The position numbers and the translations under genes were made by a program. From Thereva unica (Eukaryota > Arthropoda > Insecta > Diptera > Therevidae), in contig OX465283.1 of assembly GCA_949987705.1 (NCBI GenBank), positions 10,334,207 through 10,398,206 on the forward strand: 64,000 nucleotides of DNA. The letters are read 5' to 3'. A model generated the notes under the pieces. It was not told the DNA's origin, did no database searches, and worked only from the letters and a program-made list of their open reading frames with translations. The first letter of the stretch is position 1, and every line of letters begins with the position of its first letter. Positions 58,214-64,000 of the stretch are shown piece after piece.

Positions 58214-61075
58214 TTAATTTAAAAAATTCTTCTTCTCTTTATTTTTCTTCTTACGATAGTTCTTGCGATATCCTTTTCCATACCACCCCGCTTGAACCTT
58301 AATCGGTTCCTTATACAGGGACAAATCAAATTTGGCACGTTTTTCACATTTTTTGGCAATGAAATTCTGCTCGTTATTACCACCCTCACCATCGGAATAA
58401 TCGCAGCATTCGCATACTATTAACTGACCACGGCGATAGTTTTTTATGGTGAATTCCGTTGAGAATTTCTTGTAAAATTGGCAAGTAAACTCGGCGTAGT
58501 TATCGAAACAGAATTCACATTCGGCTTCCTTGCGATTCATCTTGAATATCGGGACAATCTGTGAGCTCCATAGATTGATTTCGGGTGGTGGTGGAAGAAT
58601 TATGCTATGCAGTCCAGAGTATGCATATCGTACATCATACCAGTACGGAAGTTTACCTTCGATTGCCTTATAGTACTCAAGGAACGTTTTGTAGAACTCC
58701 TCAGCCGAGGCTAATTTGGCTAGATCAATTGGGCTGTACTTAAGTATATCCTCGGTTGTAATTCGTTGAATACTGTTTGGAGCAGGAAGGATTTGCAGTG
58801 GATTATTCTTATTAATCTTAAGTTTCTCAGCGGGTAATAAGCTGTCATTGTTTCTTCTATCACAGTTCACTTGTTCTATACTCAAGTCCTGAGCATTATT
58901 TTTTAACGATGAGTTCGGATGCTTGTCTAAATTTTTCTTATTTAATGTGATGCTTGTTGTGTTTGTTGTTGTTGATGATGATATCTTGTTGTCATCGGAC
59001 GTCAATTGTTCTTTTTTGATTGTATCACAGTTTTGTGGTAATGAATGCGAATACGTAGTAGTATCTGAAAATGATTCTATCTGGCGTTTATTAAAATCAC
59101 AAGATGAACTAATCCCATTTGGTTTACTATCAATTGATGATGGTTCAACCTTAATCTGTTTGTTAAAGCAACCATTAAAATTCATCTTGCTAACTAAATC
59201 TGAATCGGTCTTCTTTAATGATAAGTCAATTGGTTCACAGCTGCTGGTATCCGTTTCAGATTTGATTGCATCGTGTTTATTTAAATTAGAATTATTAAAA
59301 ATGTTACTTCGTACGTCATCCTGTTCTCTTTTCACTAATTTAATGGAAAGACCATTCTGGAGGAGCTTACTACCTAAAATCTCCAAAGCAGAAGCTTCTT
59401 TCCGATTATCTAGAATCGTTTCTTCTTCTGTTTTAACATTACTGTTTTTATAACAAAACAAATTAGAATTTTTATAATAATCAGAAATTTCATTTTTATT
59501 ACGAATATTAGAAAGATCTCCCACTTTCTCCTCCTCCTCCTCCTGCTTAACCGCCTTACAACTAACACTTTCCTCTTGTGACACACACAAAGGCTCGCGT
59601 TTCCTAGTTAATTCTAATTGTTTCATCTCCTCGCATGCCTTATCGACATGCGCATCTTTCGTCCTATAATCTACAGGTTCAGAACAATCAATATTTGTTC
59701 GATTATTACAATCCTTACTATCGCTACTACTATCAATACTGCTTGAACTGTCATCATCATCAGCAAATATTAAATGCCTTGAATTTAAATTGGTTTTAAC
59801 AAAATTTCGACTTTTTGTTGGTGTTAAAATGGCGGGTTTACGTTTCTTTAACAGCACATCCTTTTGCTCCCTACTAGATGGATTAATCAAGCATTTCTTC
59901 TCCATTTTACATAAACTATTATTACCTAATCTTGTATCTAAGTCTGAATTGCAATTATTCTTCTTCGGACTATCTATACTAAATGCTGGATTCTCTTTAC
60001 CTTCTTCTTCCTCTTCCTCATCATCATCATCCTCCTCATCTTCCTCATCATTATCCTCATTCTTAATCGTACTATCCTGCTTGATTTTCAACATAGGTTG
60101 CGAAACCGTATGCAGCTCCTCCGGCGACAAAAGCGTCGCATGAGCAAATATCGGATCATGTTGCCTATCATATTCTGGTACATTTATATTTAAATTCTTC
60201 ATAACTAACCGCATAATCTCGTCGCATTTCCCGTTTATCTTAACAGCTGCCAGCCGGTCCTTCGGTGTCCATTGTAAATTCACTATACATATCTTAGCTC
60301 TCTTCTTCTGAGATCGATCCATCTGCCACAACCATGAGTATCTTTTAAGAACCTTAAGACTAGAACCAAGACATAAAATAACATCAGCTTTCTCCGAATT
60401 ACTACAAGCTCCAGCCCAGTTTAGTGGCCACTTCAGATTCCCCCGTTCACCAAAATGAACTATAGTATCCGTAAGCGGCTTACCACAAACATGACATCTT
60501 CGATTCGTTTTGTGATAAAACCTTGCAGTCAGCTCTGTCGTATCAAATAATCTCCAATACTCGGCATTCGGTTTACAATTCTTACAAGTTTCAATATACA
60601 TATTCCCATGAACTTCTGACAATGAAGTCTTCGGTAGACCCGCCCTTAAGTGCAAACCATCGCAATTCTGCGAGACCACGAATCGTAACATTTTACGCCT
60701 ATGCAATTCATACAGCGCCATATGAGTGAAAGTTGGATCAGCAAGTGATAAGTCATGCTGCCCGATATCTTTACCCTGCTGCAGTAGCGTCCATATGCCT
60801 TGGCTACCGCGATAGTCGGGTATTCGGGCTGAAGTGCTTATTCCAGCTCCCGTATAACATATCAAATGTTTAGCCCGAGATATTATTTCAGCTAGCTTTT
60901 CGGCTTTACGTTCAATTACCTCGATTGGATCCTCTTTCTCGACAACACGTTCTTTGTATAATTGAATGCGTTCCTTGCGCTTGCATATTGTACGGGCGAC
61001 ATCTGAAAATGATTCGAGAAGACGTTTCTCTTCGGCTGTTCGTAATGATTCGCCCTTTCGCAAGATTAAGGAGAC
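58214..61075 (-). CDS. Sirt7: NAD-dependent protein deacylase Sirt7, large last exon
   Basis: One exon encodes 953 residues to the stop at 58214-58216. Its 5' border is a CAG acceptor (61077-61076), and the first codons, VSLILRKGESL, are not a start; the TTG at 61063 is not a plausible initiator. A first exon therefore lies farther right. Numbering from the exon: GAGISTSARIPDYRG about 76-90 (NAD binding), QNCDGLH 136-142, catalytic His in EVHGN at 156, zinc Cys at 164, 167, 194 and 197, GSSLKV 237-242. Class IV sirtuins of this type act in the nucleus and nucleolus on chromatin. After the core comes an acidic tract (DEEDEEDDDD type), a long Ser/Asn/Lys-rich linker containing PIDLSLKK, then a conserved Cys-containing C-terminal domain and a Lys-rich tail. 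The linker makes it much longer than the 400-residue human protein. Confidence 0.94.
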   Translation of the reverse strand, partial: VSLILRKGESLRTAEEKRLLESFSDVARTICKRKERIQLYKERVVEKEDPIEVIERKAEKLAEIISRAKHLICYTGAGISTSARIPDYRGSQGIWTLLQQGKDIGQHDLSLADPTFTHMALYELHRRKMLRFVVSQNCDGLHLRAGLPKTSLSEVHGNMYIETCKNCKPNAEYWRLFDTTELTARFYHKTNRRCHVCGKPLTDTIVHFGERGNLKWPLNWAGACSNSEKADVILCLGSSLKVLKRYSWLWQMDRSQKKRAKICIVNLQWTPKDRLAAVKINGKCDEIMRLVMKNLNINVPEYDRQHDPIFAHATLLSPEELHTVSQPMLKIKQDSTIKNEDNDEEDEEDDDDEEEEEEGKENPAFSIDSPKKNNCNSDLDTRLGNNSLCKMEKKCLINPSSREQKDVLLKKRKPAILTPTKSRNFVKTNLNSRHLIFADDDDSSSSIDSSSDSKDCNNRTNIDCSEPVDYRTKDAHVDKACEEMKQLELTRKREPLCVSQEESVSCKAVKQEEEEEKVGDLSNIRNKNEISDYYKNSNLFCYKNSNVKTEEETILDNRKEASALEILGSKLLQNGLSIKLVKREQDDVRSNIFNNSNLNKHDAIKSETDTSSCEPIDLSLKKTDSDLVSKMNFNGCFNKQIKVEPSSIDSKPNGISSSCDFNKRQIESFSDTTTYSHSLPQNCDTIKKEQLTSDDNKISSSTTTNTTSITLNKKNLDKHPNSSLKNNAQDLSIEQVNCDRRNNDSLLPAEKLKINKNNPLQILPAPNSIQRITTEDILKYSPIDLAKLASAEEFYKTFLEYYKAIEGKLPYWYDVRYAYSGLHSIILPPPPEINLWSSQIVPIFKMNRKEAECEFCFDNYAEFTCQFYKKFSTEFTIKNYRRGQLIVCECCDYSDGEGGNNEQNFIAKKCEKRAKFDLSLYKEPIKVQAGWYGKGYRKNYRKKKNKEKKNFLN

Positions 61076-61159
61076 CTGGAAATAAAAAGATTGGATTTAG
61101 TTGTGTTGAAAATATACTAAACAATGTTTCTTGATGTTTTATTGCTAACATGAACTTGA

Positions 61160-62060
61160 ACAGGGGATCAAATGGTAGTAACGCCTTCAGGGACCTTTAG
61201 TGGTGCCAAAGATATAAGTCCTGAGTTCTGAGCCTGTATAGTGTACATCCCTCTCTAAAGCGGACGAAGGATGTACGTGATCACGACCGCAGCCATTCAA
61301 GCGGAACGTTTCATCAACGAGTTGAAACAACCCTTTCGTATACTAGACCTGGGATCGGAAGAAAATTATTACTTATTGGCCGGAGACTTAAATGCCAAAC
61401 ACCGATCGTTGGGAAATCAAACAGCCAACACAAGAGTTAACCAGTACAAAGATGGCTGGAGGGCGGCAGAATCCTGCAGAAGGTTACACGGCTCGCTACA
61501 GACATGCCGCCGTAATCTAGAGGTGGTTCATATCTGCATCTATGCTCGCTGGACCCACGTCTAGATAAGGGCCGAACAAATGACGAGGATATGAACTGCC
61601 TACAAACGGTTCCTTACGACAGCGACCACCATGGACTCTCGACCACGGTAAAAGTGCCACGCGAGTCGATCGATCTGGAACAGGAGTTTACAGCGCCCTC
61701 CTTTGCTTATCATAGGGCCCACTAGCCACGTTTCTCCAGCACGATTGCCCGTACCATACAGACGGAGGGGCTAACACCGTCGACAGACAGAAACCCTACT
61801 AAAGACGAAATTGACGGTATACGATATTGAGGGTATACTATGGACCGAACCATTGTGCAAACAATGGATGAACCATACCTGAAGTAAGAAGACGTATCTG
61901 CACTGGCTGTTATAGAACTCAACGATTGCCAATCTACAAAGACAAAAGTATGCTGCTCTCGAGACTCAGGTCACTACACCCCCAATTCCATGACCGAAGG
62001 AATCAAGAGATAACAGTAAAGTCGATGATCCGAAACCTCCAACAATTAATCAAGGAGAAT
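61160..62060 (+). mobile_element. Jockey/I-like endonuclease fragment
   Basis: After a leader shared with 54906-55060, the plus strand reads ENYYLLAGDLNAKHRSLGNQ with the GDLNAKH endonuclease motif. Decayed linker sequence follows, with DRNPTKDEIDG and LQQLI-like pieces. Stops are frequent. It lies within the first intron or upstream region of Sirt7, opposite to that gene. Confidence 0.75.
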
Positions 62061-62097
62061 TACTCCAAGGCCATAAATCTGTGTTGAAGCAACCGAG

Positions 62098-62345
62098 GGG
62101 AACTTCGGTAGCTTAGGGAGTAAGGCGTCTGACTACCATCCCAGAGGTCCCGGGTTCGAATCCTGGCCAGCCCCACGGTCCTTCGCTTTTGCACTTTCCC
62201 ACCTACATAACTTTCCTTCTTTCTTCTTCCCTCTTCACATTCCTGATTCCTCCTGTTATAACCTTCCTTAGCCCTTCCCCGCTCCACCAAGCGCATGTCA
62301 TCGGTTGGTTGAAGAGATTCAACTCGTTTCAGGAGGCATAACACT
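62098..62345 (+). mobile_element. tRNA-derived SINE candidate
   Basis: 62098-62175 looks like a tRNA: an A-box-like TAGCTTAGGGAG (62109-62120) and a perfect B box GGTTCGAATCC (62153-62163), with a partly paired T arm (CCCGG/CCTGG). The anticodon arm is poorly paired, so it is not a functional tRNA. A pyrimidine-rich unrelated body follows, ending around 62345. On the minus strand the head translates as ARIRTRDLWDGSQ, the familiar false peptide of antisense tRNA-SINE heads. Length and tail are uncertain. Confidence 0.6.
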
Positions 62346-62939
62346 CCAGCGAGTTATTTCTCGATGCCCCGACGTCAAAGTCGCGATAGTAATTGTTGGG
62401 AGTAGGTGGACTAAAAATACCGCGGGTAGGTTGTGGCAGTTCTTTCCTTACCGACTAGAGCTGCTGTTCGACGTTGCACTCTATACGAAGAAAATAGATT
62501 GTCGACAGTATAAAGGGCCTTTTCTGAGACTCCAGTCTTTCACATAAAAAAAATAAACAAGATCCGGTCCATAAAACCCACTGGTCCAGGCATGTTTCCG
62601 CAGATAAATAAAATCTTTGGGAGGAAAACTCATAATCGACTGGAGAAGCTGCGATTACCGAATTGCGACCAGTTAAGGATACTAAATGGAATCCTAGATA
62701 GGATATGCGCATTTTAGACCTGAAGCGCTATTTTTTCATGAAGCTTGGGGTTTATTTTAAGAACTCCTATAAGAGGGGTGAAGATTTTTCCTATTTTTAC
62801 TGGAGGAAACACAGTTCAGCTTATCAGTGTAGAGTTGTAGCGAAAGACAGGCCTAGATCGGGATACGCTCTACCGAGACGATGACGATTGTTTTCATGTG
62901 GAGGATGAGCAGGACAGAGTAGATTTGGTAGATCAATGG
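62346..62939. other. Unassigned TE-like sequence
   Basis: Contains a CGCAGATAAATAAAAT segment near 62600 resembling 46290. No protein motif was supported. Confidence 0.3.
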
Positions 62940-63560
62940 AGTGACTAGGTCATAGCCCTCCTATAGCAGAATGGGATAGATCCCGTCTGCTTCAGGAGAC
63001 TTGTATGGTTCGAACGATCCAATCGCCTCCCTAATAGCTTCGTGATTATACACAATATTGGTTTCTGTCCAGGCAGCTTTGTTCACTTTAAAAAGTGGGC
63101 CTGTTAGCTGCTGAAGTTGGGTTCCCATTTGAATAGATGGTTGCACCTGACAAGTGTGCTTGAAGCAATATTTTAAAGGCTTCTTCCCTGGACTGCGTAA
63201 AAGAGCCATCGGTTTTCTTAATATATCCGAGATCCGATGAGCCCTTTAATAAAGTTTTGTGAATTTTTGCTGAGTCTCGAATGTCTTCGATGCTACTACT
63301 TCTCTTTTCTCATCTGATCACTCTGTTATAGATGGTTAGCGAGCTTTTATAACTCTCCTAGTTGCCGTTCTTATTGGCTGCGTTGAATATCTTCCTCGTA
63401 GAGGATCTCATCTTGGAGAGCTGGTTATTCCACTATGGAGTTTTCCTGTAACGTGTCATCAGAACGGGGCAGTTATTGTTGTAAGCAGCAGTAATCGCCT
63501 CAAGGAAGACCGCGGATAGTTCTGCATCTATCGTAGCTTTGATTGAGTGTATGGACTATA
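62940..63560 (-). mobile_element. I/jockey-like retrotransposon, EN-RT linker and RT entry
   Basis: Read from 63560 down: AVFLEAITAAYNNNCPVLM, then NQLSKMRSSTRKIFNAANKN, the basic linker after the endonuclease. Then comes GSSDLGYIKKTDGSFTQS and, at 63060-62961, IREAIGSFEPYKSPEADGIY, the RT entry motif. Sequence stops there, so only this middle part is present. Close in type to the element at 13.74 kb. Confidence 0.8.
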
Positions 63561-63639
63561 GAGAAACGGCAGTTGTTACAAATTTTGCTAGTTACGTTAC
63601 TGTTGTAGGTATGTACTTATTTAATATACATCTAGTTCG

Positions 63640-63925
63640 ATAGCCCACTTAGGCTCGAGATTTTTTTTTGTTTTCATCAGTTCTCCTGCGCTGAAGCAGA
63701 TTTAAAGTAGTCCGGCAGAGTGTTGTAAATTTCCACCGCAGTATTAAGCAGACCCTGTCTTGTCCTTTCCGTTCTAGGTTGCATTGGTCTGAAGTTCCTG
63801 TTTCTTGTAACGTAGTTGTGTATGCTAGAGTATTGCACAATATTAAGTTTGATCTCAGATGTTTTTTCTTCAACTTATACACGAACTTTGCTTTTTCCAT
63901 TTGAATGATCTGGTCCAATTTTAAT
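63640..63925 (-). mobile_element. Jockey-like C-terminal fragment
   Basis: The minus frame reads MDQIIQMEKAKFVYKLKKKH and LRSNLILCNTLAYTTTLQ. This is the basic C-terminal region of jockey-type proteins lacking RNase H. It lies 5' of the RT entry at 63 kb in the same orientation, so it must be a different copy. It may continue beyond the window. Confidence 0.6.
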
Positions 63926-64000
63926 TGGCTTGTGAGCCGGTAAACTTCTTGAGTGGCTGTACTCCATGAGAGTCCATATTGTGCCTTTAGCGCTCTATAC

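Noticed and set aside
58923..60143. Plus-strand open frames of 176 and 117 residues opposite Sirt7
   Set aside because: Lie wholly antisense to the Sirt7 exon. The poly-Ser run is the complement of the Asp/Glu tract.
61061..61063. TTG as Sirt7 start codon
   Set aside because: The frame continues five codons upstream to a splice acceptor; TTG initiation is not expected in an insect gene.
62098..62175. Functional tRNA gene
   Set aside because: B box is good but the anticodon and acceptor arms do not pair properly; a SINE head fits better.

Overview
This is nuclear DNA from a higher (brachyceran) fly. The evidence is short AT-rich introns, A-rich UTRs, fly-like architecture of three conserved genes, and dense fossil non-LTR retrotransposons and MITEs. 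The genus cannot be fixed from the sequence. A TE-rich genome such as that of a tephritid would fit, but this is an inference.

Three cellular genes were recognised. (1) Atx2 (ataxin-2), + strand, about 12.59-22.35 kb. Seven coding exons join in frame and carry Lsm and LsmAD domains, poly-Q tracts and a PAM2 motif. Its amino-terminal exon(s) were not found. (2) A TTC39C-like tetratricopeptide protein, + strand, 40.77-54.48 kb. Nine exons sum to 2262 nt, an uninterrupted 753-codon frame plus stop. (3) Sirt7, - strand, 61.08-58.21 kb. One very large exon holds the whole sirtuin core and a long disordered tail; its first exon lies upstream and was not found. TTC39C and Sirt7 are convergent, with a dead retrotransposon between them.

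Most of the remainder is decayed mobile DNA. 0-3.2 kb is AT-rich, probably 5' UTR, promoter or intron. 3.3-12.2 kb is a TE graveyard. Atx2 introns at 13.0-15.9 and 18.1-22.0 kb are filled with retrotransposon pieces. AT-rich 3' UTR-like sequence at 22.35-23.8 kb resumes at 27.5-28.9 kb on the far side of a TE block. 28.9-40.4 kb is TE remnants plus large stretches where nothing was recognised. TTC39C intron 1 (8.2 kb) and intron 7 (2.9 kb) are TE-laden. 61.1-64 kb is again TE sequence with a probable tRNA-derived SINE.

The non-LTR pieces fall into four broad kinds: RTE/CR1-like (EN plus RT), jockey-like (no RNase H), I/LOA-like (with RNase H), and R1-like (with a zinc-knuckle ORF1). None is intact. 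Several short inverted-repeat elements have GGGGCC-type ends. One has a clean TAA target duplication, suggesting a PIF/Harbinger-type source.

No viral copy, bacterial-type gene, CRISPR array or rRNA was seen. No clearly new biological system was found. The most notable items are the GGGGCC-ended MITE assemblage, a nested pair of inverted-repeat elements, a chimeric retrotransposon and a CtBP-type motif in the Sirt7 tail.
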